Notes under the pieces: generated by a model
What the model was told of the DNA's origin: nothing
Seen by the model: the letters and a program-made list of their open reading frames with translations, nothing else
Database searches by the model: none
Shown: piece after piece, positions 9,012 to 17,810 of the stretch
Numbering within the stretch: the stretch's first letter is position 1
How the letters are laid out: each line of letters begins with the position of its first letter
Origin: an uncultured Roseibium sp.
Lineage (GTDB): Bacteria; Pseudomonadota; Alphaproteobacteria; Rhizobiales; Stappiaceae
DNA length: 64,000 nt
Direction of reading: 5' to 3'
Assembly: GCF_947499295.1 (NCBI RefSeq)
Contig: NZ_CANMNP010000022.1
Location: 1-64,000 of the forward strand
Made by a program: the position numbers and the translations under genes

Positions 9012-9824
9012 ATGAACCATTCCTCACATATTCCGCAATCTTCCAGTCATCGACCTGTTTCTATGGCGAAACTTGGCTTTGTTGCCAGCGACACCGAGGA
9101 AGCACAAAAGGCACAGGAAGATCTGTCAGCGCGCTACGGCGGTGTACCGGCTCATGATGCCGACGTCATAGTCGCCCTTGGCGGTGACGGCCTTATGCTG
9201 CAAACGCTCCATGAGCACATGGGCAGTGGCAAACCTATCTACGGCATGAACCGTGGCTCTGTCGGTTTTCTGATGAATGAGTACCGCGAAGATCAACTGC
9301 TTGAACGGCTATCAAAAGCTGACGTGACAACCATCCGTCCGCTGGAAATGACCGCGACAGCGAATGATGGGACGATCCACAAAGCCCAGGCGATCAACGA
9401 AGTGTCACTGCTGCGGCAAACTTCTCAAGCAGCACGCCTGAAGGTCTCCGTAGATGCCCGGTTGCGTCTGGAAGAATTGATCTGCGATGGCATTCTGGTC
9501 GCGACACCGGCAGGCAGCACTGCCTATAACTTGTCCGCGCACGGGCCGATCCTCCCGATAACCGCGCAACTCCTGGCCTTGACCCCGATCAGTGCCTTTC
9601 GGCCCCGCCGCTGGCGTGGTGCACTTTTGCCAAATCGGGCGCGGGTCGACATCGAAATCCTGGATCCCAAAAAGAGGCCGGTCAGCGCCTCGGCGGATCA
9701 TACCGAAATCCGCCACGTCACCCACGTGTCAGTGTGTGAATCGACAGAAGCCGTGGGCGTGATCATGTTCGATTCCGATCACGGCTGGGATGAACGAATT
9801 CTGACGGAGATGTTCCGCTATTGA
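9012..9824 (+). CDS. nadK: NAD kinase
   Basis: ATP-NAD kinase making NADP, up to 270 residues. Hallmarks are VIVALGGDGLMLQTLH (GGDG motif), NRGSVGFLMNEY and ATPAGSTAYNLSAHGPILP. The start is uncertain: an ATG at 9063 (MAKLGFVASD) gives 253 residues, closer to alphaproteobacterial homologues, while the first ATG adds a polar extension; neither has a clear ribosome-binding site. Cytoplasmic housekeeping enzyme, transcribed in the same direction as the following Hpt gene. Confidence 0.92.
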   Translation: MNHSSHIPQSSSHRPVSMAKLGFVASDTEEAQKAQEDLSARYGGVPAHDADVIVALGGDGLMLQTLHEHMGSGKPIYGMNRGSVGFLMNEYREDQLLERLSKADVTTIRPLEMTATANDGTIHKAQAINEVSLLRQTSQAARLKVSVDARLRLEELICDGILVATPAGSTAYNLSAHGPILPITAQLLALTPISAFRPRRWRGALLPNRARVDIEILDPKKRPVSASADHTEIRHVTHVSVCESTEAVGVIMFDSDHGWDERILTEMFRY

Positions 9825-9929
9825 CGGGGATTCTTCTGTTTCGCGCCAGAACGGCAACTGACTGTTAAGTATGAATGCCCATACTTGCGGGTATCATTTG
9901 CCGGCATCGCGACAAGGACGAACGCTGCA

Positions 9930-10454
9930 ATGGCTAACGACGCCAAAGATCAGAATTACGAGATCGTGTCGCCACCGACGGATCTGCGCAGCAAGGTTCG
10001 GGAACTATCTCCCCGCGAGGCCAAAAAGTTTGACCCGGTCAAGGCAGCCGAAGCAGCATTGAACCGTCTGTCCTCTCACTTTGGCGGATGGATGGACAAC
10101 GAGACCGTAGCGCTTAACGGCGCTTGGGAAAACGTTCAGGCCAACGGGATTTCAGAAGAAACCATCGAGCCACTTTTTCAGGCGGCACATAACATCAAGG
10201 GTCAGGCCCTGACACTCGGTTTTCCGCTCGTTGGGCAGGTCGCAGCTGGCTTTTGCCAGCTGATTGAGAACGTACCCTCGCCTGACTCCTTGCCGACCGA
10301 ACTTGCCGGACGTTATGTCGAAGCGATCCGGGCTATGGTCATGGAAGGCGCTAAGAACGATGACAACAAAACCGGCGTAGCGCTCCTGGAAACACTTCAA
10401 AGCGTCACCGACGCCTATCTCGCACAGTTCCCGACCAAGACAAACGAAGACTGA
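9930..10454 (+). CDS. Hpt-domain phosphotransfer protein
   Basis: Protein of 174 residues with a central Hpt four-helix domain. The phospho-accepting His lies in LFQAAHNIKGQALTLGF, matching the AHxLKG pattern; the C-terminal helices complete the bundle. Such proteins shuttle phosphoryl groups between hybrid kinases and response regulators. No kinase or regulator is adjacent, so its partners are elsewhere. I used the ATG following AAGGACGA; an in-frame start 15 codons upstream is less likely. Confidence 0.75.
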   Translation: MANDAKDQNYEIVSPPTDLRSKVRELSPREAKKFDPVKAAEAALNRLSSHFGGWMDNETVALNGAWENVQANGISEETIEPLFQAAHNIKGQALTLGFPLVGQVAAGFCQLIENVPSPDSLPTELAGRYVEAIRAMVMEGAKNDDNKTGVALLETLQSVTDAYLAQFPTKTNED

Positions 10455-10526
10455 TTGGCACAACGCCCGGAATTTGACACAAATAAACCCGCCCAATAAG
10501 CTTTAATGCTTATGGGAGGCGCGCTT

Positions 10527-12263
10527 TTGAAGCACTTTCTGACAATATTTTTTTATTTTGTTTTGCTTCTTGGGTCTGCTTTCGCCGAGCGGCGTGTGGC
10601 CTTGGTCATTGGGAATTCAGACTATCAGAACGTCCCTCGGCTTCAGAACCCCAAGAACGATGCAGATGGCATGAGCAGGAAGCTTACAAGCCTCGGCTTT
10701 GAAGTAACGACCGGCATCGATCTGAGCCTCACCGAGATGCGAACCACTATTCATTCTTTTGTAAAAAATCTTAAGGGAGCCGACCTAGCTTTGTTCTTCT
10801 ACGCTGGGCATGGTTTGCAGGTTAACGGATCCAACTATCTTGTGCCGACCGACGCCCAACTTGGTTCCTATCTAGATCTTGAATTCGAGGCGATGCCAGC
10901 CGACCTGATCCTGAGCGCAATGGAGCGCAGCGCCAGTGTGAACCTCGTTTTTCTTGATGCTTGCCGCGACAATCCTCTTGCGGAAAACCTCGCTCGATCG
11001 ATGGGTACACGATCCGGGTCAGTCGGCAAAGGACTGGCAAAAATTGGGTCTGGCGTGGGCACATTAATTTCCTTCGCAACCCAGCCTGGAAACGTTGCTC
11101 TGGATGGTCGCGGTGCCAACAGCCCCTTTACGAATTCATTGTTGAAGCACCTTGGTACACCCGGACTTGATATCACGCGTGAGCTCGTTCTAGTTCGCCG
11201 TGATGTGTTGGCCGCAACAAACGGCAAACAGGTACCATGGGAGAACTCTTCACTCACAGGTGAAGTCATTTTGAGACAACAAGATCCGCAAATTCCAATT
11301 GAACCCAAAGTGGATCCACAAGTCGAACTAACCTTTTGGAATTCGATCAAAGACAGCAAATCCGCTGCGTATTTCAAGTCTTATCTGAAGCGATATCCCG
11401 AGGGCCAATTTGCAGAGATCGCAAATCTTCGTATTCAAGAAATCAAAGACCAAAAAGCAGACGAAATCAGAGCACACGACAACCAAAGAGACGCAATAGA
11501 AGTCGCTTATTGGCAATCTATTCAAAATGCCATCGAACCAGCGATGTTTGAGAGCTACCTCGGCAAGTACCCCGAGGGTGTCTATGCGCATTTAGCGAGA
11601 TTAAAAATCGCCGCGCTTAAGAAACAGAACATCGCACATTTACAAGAGAAAGCGCTAAGTGCTCCGTCGCAAGGTTCAGGTCCCGCAGAACCGTTGTCGC
11701 CTGCTGCACCTATTGAAAGCACACATCAAGTTGCAAGCCTTCCGGCACTGAATGCACCCCAAGCGCCACAAGTCGAGTTTTCAGAGAAGCAGACGGACAC
11801 CAAAGAATTGGCAAGAGCCATGCAGATCGAGTTGAATCGTCTTGGGTGCTCTGTCGGTCAGGTAGACGGAATTTGGGGCAAACGCAGCAAAAACGCCCTT
11901 AAGACCTATACGAAGGAAGCAGGATTCGAGTTTTCCTCTTTGGATCCAAGTCCCGACTCTTTGGAAAAACTAACTCAGTCAAAAGGCCGTGTTTGCCCAC
12001 TGGTGTGCGGACGCTCGCAGGAGCTAAAGAATGGTAAGTGCGTTGCTGTAAAGGAGCCAGCTTTTAGCAAACCCGAGACAAGAAAAAATGAGAAAACGAC
12101 AAAATCAGCAAGCAGCTGCCCCAGCGATCCCACGGCCGATTCATTTCGCTATCGTGCTAGGCGACGACCGGGAAGTGACAGCCGCTACTACACGCATCCA
12201 TGCGGGCGAAGCGCCCACTGCACTTCACAAGCCAATCTTCCAAGAAAGTGTTTCTGGCAATAG
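10527..12263 (+). CDS. Caspase-like (peptidase C14) exported protein with peptidoglycan-binding domain
   Basis: Caspase-family protein of 578 residues with a signal peptide (cleavage near AFAE, residue 20). The p20-like domain starts RRVALVIGNSDY; the catalytic dyad is His95 in FFYAGHGLQ and Cys146 in VFLDACRDNP. Residues about 265-385 hold two tandem repeats of the type FW/YW-SI-x5-AxxFxSYLxxYPEG. Then come a Pro/Ala-rich linker, a peptidoglycan-binding-1 motif (MQIELNRLGCSVGQVDGIWG) and a Cys-rich tail. I prefer the TTG start because GGGAGG lies 7 nt upstream; an ATG 7 codons earlier would place that site inside the gene. Confidence 0.82.
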   Translation: MKHFLTIFFYFVLLLGSAFAERRVALVIGNSDYQNVPRLQNPKNDADGMSRKLTSLGFEVTTGIDLSLTEMRTTIHSFVKNLKGADLALFFYAGHGLQVNGSNYLVPTDAQLGSYLDLEFEAMPADLILSAMERSASVNLVFLDACRDNPLAENLARSMGTRSGSVGKGLAKIGSGVGTLISFATQPGNVALDGRGANSPFTNSLLKHLGTPGLDITRELVLVRRDVLAATNGKQVPWENSSLTGEVILRQQDPQIPIEPKVDPQVELTFWNSIKDSKSAAYFKSYLKRYPEGQFAEIANLRIQEIKDQKADEIRAHDNQRDAIEVAYWQSIQNAIEPAMFESYLGKYPEGVYAHLARLKIAALKKQNIAHLQEKALSAPSQGSGPAEPLSPAAPIESTHQVASLPALNAPQAPQVEFSEKQTDTKELARAMQIELNRLGCSVGQVDGIWGKRSKNALKTYTKEAGFEFSSLDPSPDSLEKLTQSKGRVCPLVCGRSQELKNGKCVAVKEPAFSKPETRKNEKTTKSASSCPSDPTADSFRYRARRRPGSDSRYYTHPCGRSAHCTSQANLPRKCFWQ

Positions 12264-12277
12264 AAACAATTGAAGGA

Positions 12278-13432
12278 TCACGCCGCGGCAGTAATGGCCA
12301 AACCGCTGTTTTTGACCAGCAACCTTGCTTCAAGCCTCGCTACGTCAATCGCGAACCGGCGCAGGAATGCCGTGACGTCTTCATCCGCGCCAAGCGAACC
12401 GTCCTGCATTTCAGCAAGAAGTGTTTCGGTCAGCATCCGGGCCTCATCCAAAGCCAGATCATAAGTGAAATCAGCTTCGGCCTTGCGCGCAACGTCGATA
12501 GCCAACAGGAACGCACTGTGAGATCTGAGTGGAAGGCCAGCCTTGCGAAGCACGGCCTGCAATGCGGACCGGCGAACGGTCATCAAAAGCCTGCAAAGCC
12601 TCGGCAAAGGCACCTGCCCCAAATTGGCCAGCGCCGCAGCGAAGAACCTTAACCGACCACAGCAGACCGCACGCAGCAAAAGTCGTGTGGTCAGTTTTTC
12701 ATTCACACGCAGATGCTCGACAAACTCCGGCAGGTCTTCAACGCCCGCTTCGAGCGCAAGCCGGAGCACGACCTTGTCTTCTGCATCGCTCAAGAAAGTA
12801 TGCCGCTGGTTCTCAGGCACCCTTTCCAGCACGATCGGATGATCATCCAGATTTTCTGCAAGACGCATCAGCAGCTCGTAACGCATTGCCAACGGCAGAT
12901 CGCGGGTTCGCAGAAGTTGATCGCAAATATCCGGCCGATCTTCAAAACGTTGGGCAAGCCTTAAAAGCGACGATTGAAGAACATGTGCGTTGGTATTTTG
13001 AAGCAAGGAACGGCATGCCGGCTCACTGCCGACCTCGCAGATGGCTGCGCTGATGCTTGCCGACAGATCGCTCCGCGAAGCGATTGCACACTGAACGGCA
13101 TCGCTGCCCTCAGCAAGAAGGTCGACAAGCTCCGCTTCCGAAAGCATAGGCGACGACTTCAATATGGGAATTGCGACTTCGTCGACATCGCTGGCCAGGC
13201 AACGGATGACATGACCGGGCGCATGTTCGCTGGACGCGAGAATATTCGCGATCGCCTTTCGGACAGACCGGCTGGGGTCATCCAGCAGAATTGTCAGTGC
13301 GGCAGCCATACTGGTCCGCTCCTGGCTGCCCATTTCGGCGTCCAGATATCGCTGCGCAAACTCTTGCGCGGCCTGAATGTCCAAGGTGCAGTCATTGTCA
13401 TCGTTCAGCTGCAGAATGTCGTGTACGGTCAT
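12278..13432 (-). CDS. DUF2336 (HEAT-like) protein
   Basis: Protein of 384 residues rich in short helices, matching alphaproteobacterial DUF2336 proteins (HEAT-like repeats such as LTILLDDPSRSVRKAIANILA and IASRSDLSASISAAICE). No enzyme motif, signal peptide or transmembrane helix is visible; function unknown. It ends 14 nt from the convergently transcribed caspase-like gene, leaving almost no room for a terminator. A near-match to a CtrA site (TTAA-N7-TTCA, 13483-13497) lies about 50 nt upstream of its start. Confidence 0.75.
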   Translation of the reverse strand: MTVHDILQLNDDNDCTLDIQAAQEFAQRYLDAEMGSQERTSMAAALTILLDDPSRSVRKAIANILASSEHAPGHVIRCLASDVDEVAIPILKSSPMLSEAELVDLLAEGSDAVQCAIASRSDLSASISAAICEVGSEPACRSLLQNTNAHVLQSSLLRLAQRFEDRPDICDQLLRTRDLPLAMRYELLMRLAENLDDHPIVLERVPENQRHTFLSDAEDKVVLRLALEAGVEDLPEFVEHLRVNEKLTTRLLLRAVCCGRLRFFAAALANLGQVPLPRLCRLLMTVRRSALQAVLRKAGLPLRSHSAFLLAIDVARKAEADFTYDLALDEARMLTETLLAEMQDGSLGADEDVTAFLRRFAIDVARLEARLLVKNSGLAITAAA

Positions 13433-13482
13433 GGCGGTAAAACAATCTTCCCAAGTGTCAGATACATCCTGACATCAAAGGC

Positions 13483-13497
13483 TTAACGATCGGTTCA
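13483..13497. promoter_or_regulatory. Imperfect CtrA-type site upstream of the DUF2336 gene
   Basis: TTAA-CGATCGG-TTCA, one mismatch from the TTAA-N7-TTAA consensus, between the transglycosylase stop and the DUF2336 start. Weak alone; noted because a perfect copy lies upstream of the next gene. Confidence 0.3.
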
Positions 13498-13524
13498 CCA
13501 TAATTTTGACAATAACCAGCATCT

Positions 13525-14835
13525 TCACGCCGGTGGCAGGAGGTCTTTTTGCTCTTCCTCCGCCTTGAGCCTCAAAAAGCGGGTCAAATCCAACGGTCCA
13601 CCCTGGTCGGCCAAGGCCAGCTCCTGGGCAGCGACCTGGTTCGATGTGCCTGACAATGCACTGAAGCGCTCCGCTTCCTCAACGGCCGCAAATGCTGAGG
13701 CGAATCTCGGATTGACACCGGCTTGTTTAGAAGCTTCGTCGTTTCGGAACAGGGCCTCAAACGGGTTCAAGGTTTCGGCGGCCTGGAAGGCTGACAACAC
13801 ACGTGAATTGGCGGCCTCTCCATTGGAAGGGTTTATCGAGGCGTCTTTCGGGTCGTGCGGAGCCGGTCTGGCACCTGCTGCTGCAACAACCTGCTCCTGC
13901 AAGAAGACAGCGCTCGGCGAGGCCTGGTTCGTTTCACCCGTCAGGCTATCCGGTATCGACAGCTTTGCCTTTGCAAGCTCGACCGGGTTGTTCTCGGGAA
14001 GTGCTGGAACGCCCTGCTCAAACGCGGCAAGCTGCGGCGCAATTTGCGGTTTGCCCCGCATCGCGAAGGCAGCAGCCGGGTCTCCGGCAAGGTGATCGAT
14101 CTGCTGCAGATTGAGGGAGGGAAGATTTTGGACAGGTTTGGCATTCGGCAGGGTTGCCACCTGTGTCAACGCTCCGGATGTCCTCAGGTTTTTCTTCCCA
14201 CTCACCTCGGCAATCATCGTTACGGCATCATGTTTTGAAACGATGACTTCGTAAACTTCCTGCATCGACCGTGCCGTACCGTTCCGATTATAGAAGATCG
14301 GCTTGTTGGCTCTGGCCTGAGCTGAGAAGACAGAATCCGCACGCGTGTTTGGATTGGCGTTGGTCGCATCTATGAGCTTGCTGGCACCGTGCGCACCCAG
14401 GAAGTGCGCCATGTAGAGCTCGCCGTCCGTAGGCGATCGACCGATCTTCTGCTCAAGGTATTGAGAATTCTTTTGCGTCAAAGCACCGGCCATCATCGAC
14501 GAGATTTCCGGATCCTTTCTCAGATCCAGGATTTCGCGGCGCATATTGGCATCGCTTACGTAGTACTTCCCGCTTTTGGACCGCTTGATATGTTCAGAGT
14601 AGTTTTCCAATCCATGCTTGGGTCCAGCTTCCTTCATTGTTTCCAACCAGGTGGATTCAATGAACTGAAACAGACCTGTCGCACTCGAAGTCTTGGCCTT
14701 CGCAGACGGATTGAAAGACGACTCTCGCGCGGCCGTCTTTACCAGATAGTCGAATGACGTACCTGTTGAAGTACTCGCAGACTGAAACGCAAGCTCGATC
14801 CGAGACGCGACCGAGGTAGTGTCAGCGACATGCAT
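13525..14835 (-). CDS. Lytic transglycosylase (SLT domain) protein
   Basis: Protein of 436 residues. The first 220 hold a lysozyme-like SLT domain: catalytic Glu in AARESSFNPSAKAKTSSATG, LFQFIESTWLE, and the conserved late motif MAHFLGAHGASKLI. It would cleave peptidoglycan glycan strands, making room for envelope machines. The second half is low-complexity, Ala/Pro/Asn-rich and unlike known domains. No classical signal peptide is visible, as in some flagellum-associated members. A perfect CtrA-type box lies about 60 nt upstream. Confidence 0.84.
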   Translation of the reverse strand: MHVADTTSVASRIELAFQSASTSTGTSFDYLVKTAARESSFNPSAKAKTSSATGLFQFIESTWLETMKEAGPKHGLENYSEHIKRSKSGKYYVSDANMRREILDLRKDPEISSMMAGALTQKNSQYLEQKIGRSPTDGELYMAHFLGAHGASKLIDATNANPNTRADSVFSAQARANKPIFYNRNGTARSMQEVYEVIVSKHDAVTMIAEVSGKKNLRTSGALTQVATLPNAKPVQNLPSLNLQQIDHLAGDPAAAFAMRGKPQIAPQLAAFEQGVPALPENNPVELAKAKLSIPDSLTGETNQASPSAVFLQEQVVAAAGARPAPHDPKDASINPSNGEAANSRVLSAFQAAETLNPFEALFRNDEASKQAGVNPRFASAFAAVEEAERFSALSGTSNQVAAQELALADQGGPLDLTRFLRLKAEEEQKDLLPPA

Positions 14836-14893
14836 GACCCTGTCTCCTCGACGGAACTGATTTATTACTTTGTTAACTTTCGCGCCGAAAAGG

Positions 14894-14908
14894 TTAACAA
14901 AACCTTAA
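14894..14908. promoter_or_regulatory. Perfect CtrA-type binding site
   Basis: TTAA-CAAAACC-TTAA matches the alphaproteobacterial CtrA consensus TTAA-N7-TTAA exactly. It lies about 60 nt upstream of the lytic transglycosylase start, a good place for activation, in a region with a further GTTAAC copy. Sequence match seen; regulation inferred. Confidence 0.6.
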
Positions 14909-15103
14909 CAAGTCACAGCCAAGTGTGCTTACAACTTCTGACTTCGGCTTTTTCTGACAAAGTTGAGCAGTTCCGCTGAAATTGGCGTCGGTACATGTGG
15001 AAATTCAGCAAAAACCTAGAGTTTTCTTTGGATATCCAGCTCAAATCTTCGACTCAACTCAAGCCTGATAGCGCTCCTTTGCGTGAGTCGGCAACCGGAA
15101 ATG

Positions 15104-15134
15104 AAAAAGGCGCCGCTGCAGCCTGCGCCTTTTT
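15104..15134 (-). terminator. Rho-independent terminator of the flavin reductase/nitroreductase operon
   Basis: AAAAAGGCGC and GCGCCTTTTT form a GC-rich stem flanked by A and T runs, 19 nt after the flavin reductase stop on the minus strand. The A-tract also allows function on the other strand. Confidence 0.75.
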
Positions 15135-15152
15135 CAAACAATAGTTGCGACT

Positions 15153-15755
15153 TCAGGTCTTGGGACGCCCCATCTCAAACACTTTCTCGATGACCGCATA
15201 GTCCATGTAACCGAGCCGCGAGAGCGGTTTGTACCGCGTAACATCCACCCTCCCGTCGACAATGATACTGTCGTCGATGTGAACACCAACGACCTGACCG
15301 AATACCACCCAGCTGTCGGCCTCCTCGCCATCAAGTCCCTTCATTTGAAGGGTCTGCAAGTGCTTGCACTCCAGCGCGGTAACCGCCTTGGCCACTCTTG
15401 GCGGACCAACCAGGCGTGAAGGCGCCATTTCAAGGCCCGTCAGATCGAATTCCGACGTCTCATGTGGCACAGCCGCCGAGGACAGGTTCATTTCGTCCTT
15501 GAGATCCCAGCTCGCCATATTGCAGACGAACTCGCCGGTGGTATCGACGTTTGCGACGCTGTCCTTGTAGCCGGATGAGGAAAACAAAACGATCGGCGGC
15601 CGGTCACATACACAGTTGAAGAAACTGTAAGGCGCTAAATTTGTACGGCCACCCTTGTCCTGTGAAGAAATCCAGCCGATTGGCCGAGGCGCAACAATTG
15701 CCTTGAACGGATTATGTGGCAGGCCGTGATCGTTTTTCTCGGTATCGTAAAACAT
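15153..15755 (-). CDS. Flavin reductase family protein (FMN-binding)
   Basis: Protein of 200 residues of the flavin-reductase-like split-barrel family: APRPIGWISSQD near the N-terminus, NLAPYSFFNCVCDRPP and the FVCNMAS motif. It probably binds FMN and reduces flavins, or acts as an NAD(P)H-dependent reductase, in the cytoplasm. It lies 4 nt downstream of a nitroreductase gene, so the two FMN proteins form an operon ending in a strong terminator. The substrate cannot be inferred. Confidence 0.83.
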   Translation of the reverse strand: MFYDTEKNDHGLPHNPFKAIVAPRPIGWISSQDKGGRTNLAPYSFFNCVCDRPPIVLFSSSGYKDSVANVDTTGEFVCNMASWDLKDEMNLSSAAVPHETSEFDLTGLEMAPSRLVGPPRVAKAVTALECKHLQTLQMKGLDGEEADSWVVFGQVVGVHIDDSIIVDGRVDVTRYKPLSRLGYMDYAVIEKVFEMGRPKT

Positions 15756-15759
15756 ATGG

Positions 15760-16356
15760 TCAGTCTGCTTGTGTCCAGTTGGAGATCAATTGTGAAAGAT
15801 CAGGGCGTTGACGCTCAACGGGAGGTTGCGTCGCCGTACCGATATGCACGAAACCCGCAAACCGCTCATTGTCACCGGCGCCCAAATACCGGCTTGCCTC
15901 TTCGTCAAACGCGAACCATTCGGTCAACCATTGCGAAACAAATCCTGATGCGGCGGCCGCCGTCACAAGGTTCATGCACACCGCGCCGGCCGAAAGCTGC
16001 TGCTCCCAAATGGGTATTTTCGGATGTACGGCTGCGGTGCTAATGACGCCGATGACGAGCGGTGCACGGGTGAATCGGCTCAACTCCTTCTGACGCTGCT
16101 CGCCGTCAAGTGGCCCGTTAAGGCTCTCATAGCGCGCAGCCAACCAGGTTCCGATAGCTTCACCCTGCTCGCCCGCATAAAGAACGAAGCGCCAAGGATT
16201 CAGTTTGCCGTGGTCCGGAACGCGTGCAGCGATTGTCAACATGTCCTGAATCCGGTCGTCGTCTGGTCCGGGAGACGACATTGTAACAGAAGGATGAGAC
16301 CTTCTTTGCCGCAGAAACGAGAGAGTTTCCGGCGACATTGTGTCTTGATTGGGCAT
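15760..16356 (-). CDS. Nitroreductase family protein
   Basis: Nitroreductase-fold flavoprotein of 198 residues. The N-terminal FMN-contact region LRQRRSHPSV, AARVPDHGKLNPWRFV and the C-terminal GFVHIGTATQPPVERQRP match the YdjA-like branch. I use the ATG after AGCAGGATAAG; a further upstream ATG would add an atypical 11 residues. First gene of a two-gene operon with the flavin reductase. Substrate (nitroaromatic or quinone) unknown. Confidence 0.85.
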   Translation of the reverse strand: MPNQDTMSPETLSFLRQRRSHPSVTMSSPGPDDDRIQDMLTIAARVPDHGKLNPWRFVLYAGEQGEAIGTWLAARYESLNGPLDGEQRQKELSRFTRAPLVIGVISTAAVHPKIPIWEQQLSAGAVCMNLVTAAAASGFVSQWLTEWFAFDEEASRYLGAGDNERFAGFVHIGTATQPPVERQRPDLSQLISNWTQAD

Positions 16357-16671
16357 GAACTTATCCTGCTGAGATAGTTTCATTTGCAACTATCAACTAA
16401 TTGATTAGCCGCAAATGTCAACTTCTATCTGAAACGTCTTGAATTCGCCCGAATTTAAGTCCCATTAGGGGCCGAAATTCAATCCGGTTTATTGAATAAA
16501 AATCCGCTGCTTTTTGTTGGCGTTTTCGGCGGATTGAAATGGACCGCTCTCCCAAGCTCCAACAAAAAAAGGCATTGGCGCAGCAGCTTTGGTCCCGACC
16601 GGCATCTGCGATTGGAATAAAATGCAAAAGACTGGTAAAACACGTCGAGTCAAAAAGATAATGAAACGGGC
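16357..16671. other. Divergent intergenic region
   Basis: About 315 nt between the nitroreductase and exported-protein genes, pointing away from each other, so promoters for both are expected here. AT-rich with short A tracts; no recognisable operator or RNA gene. Confidence 0.4.
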
Positions 16672-17763
16672 ATGTTAAAAACACTTATTGTCTCAGGTGT
16701 GTACGGTTTGAAGAAACCTGTAGCAGCGGCAGCGCAAGCGATGCTTGTTTGCATGTCGCTCCTGTTTGTTAGCAGTTCCGCTTTTGCACAGACTCAAGAC
16801 GCTCCTATGCCTCCGGCCATGAAACCGGACCCCAACGCACCCGTTGAGAACCCGATCATTAATTTGCTCGACCGTGAACCCGAGCCGCTGTTTTCGGACG
16901 TAATACTTCCTAGCCCATATGCTCCGACGAGATCCTCGGCGACAGACGTCGCAAGCGGTCTTCAGGAAGGCGCGCTCTATCTTATGGCCAAGCTCACCGC
17001 TGACGCTAAGCCACTCTATGATGGCCTGATCTGGCGGATCTATTCCGAGACAACAAATACGGATGGACGGCTGCAACTTGTGGCAACACACAAGGGCGGT
17101 GACGCGGAGTTTCGCCTCGAGCCGGGCTCCTATCTCATCCACACCGCCTACGGCTATGCCCAATCCACCAACAGGATCATGATTGGTAAGGAAGTCCAGT
17201 CAAAGATGGTGACGCTGAATGCAGGCGGCATCAAGTTCGGAGCATCTCTCAAGGACGGTGAAACGATTGATGGCAAACCCGTTTCTTTCGACGTGTATGG
17301 ACTGGAGTTTGATGAACGCGGCGAACGGGATCTTATTGCCAGTAATGTAAAGCCCGGTTCGATTGTCCGTCTGAATGCCGACACTTATCATGTCGTCAGC
17401 CGCTACGGTGACGTCAATGCTGTGGTTCGTGCCGATGTCCAGGTTCTGCCTGGAAAACTGACCGAAGCGACGATCTTCCATAAGGCTGCGGGTATTACGC
17501 TGAAACTCGTCAACGAACGCGGCGGTGAGGCAATTGCCAACACCACCTGGTCCGTCCTGAGCCCCGGCGGAGATGTTGTCGTTGAAGCGACCGGGGCTTT
17601 CCCCGACTTCGTACTGGCGGCTGGAGAGTATGAAGCACTCGCGCGCAACAACGGCCGGACCTATCTTCACACATTCGAAGTCACTCCCGGTGAAGACCGG
17701 GAAGTTGAAGTGGTCACATCAGTCAGTGAATTGTCGTCTCAGCAAGCAACGATCAACAACTGA
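16672..17763 (+). CDS. Exported repeat protein of unknown function
   Basis: Unrecognised protein of 363 residues. A long signal peptide ends near SSAFAQ (residue 40). After a Pro-rich linker it shows three imperfect modules of about 85 residues, beginning near LYLMAKLTAD, IKFGASLKDG and ITLKLVNERG. Each runs from a hydrophobic strand through a polar turn to a [L/V]xxGxY-type strand (EPGSYLIHTAYG, NADTYHVVSRYG, AAGEYEALARNNG). This suggests tandem beta-sandwich domains in the periplasm or outer membrane. It resembles conserved hypothetical alphaproteobacterial proteins. No partner gene is evident. Confidence 0.65.
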   Translation: MLKTLIVSGVYGLKKPVAAAAQAMLVCMSLLFVSSSAFAQTQDAPMPPAMKPDPNAPVENPIINLLDREPEPLFSDVILPSPYAPTRSSATDVASGLQEGALYLMAKLTADAKPLYDGLIWRIYSETTNTDGRLQLVATHKGGDAEFRLEPGSYLIHTAYGYAQSTNRIMIGKEVQSKMVTLNAGGIKFGASLKDGETIDGKPVSFDVYGLEFDERGERDLIASNVKPGSIVRLNADTYHVVSRYGDVNAVVRADVQVLPGKLTEATIFHKAAGITLKLVNERGGEAIANTTWSVLSPGGDVVVEATGAFPDFVLAAGEYEALARNNGRTYLHTFEVTPGEDREVEVVTSVSELSSQQATINN

Positions 17764-17810
17764 ACATCAAAACCGATCTTAATGAAGGTCGGTCATCGGC
17801 AGTGCGCTTC

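Larger units (their letters stand above)
14836..15152. other. Intergenic region between transglycosylase and flavin reductase
   Basis: About 317 nt without a gene. It contains the transglycosylase promoter region with the CtrA-type box, a GTTAAC repeat pair (about 14874 and 14893), and near its right end the terminator of the flavin-reductase operon. Nothing else is recognised. Confidence 0.6.
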
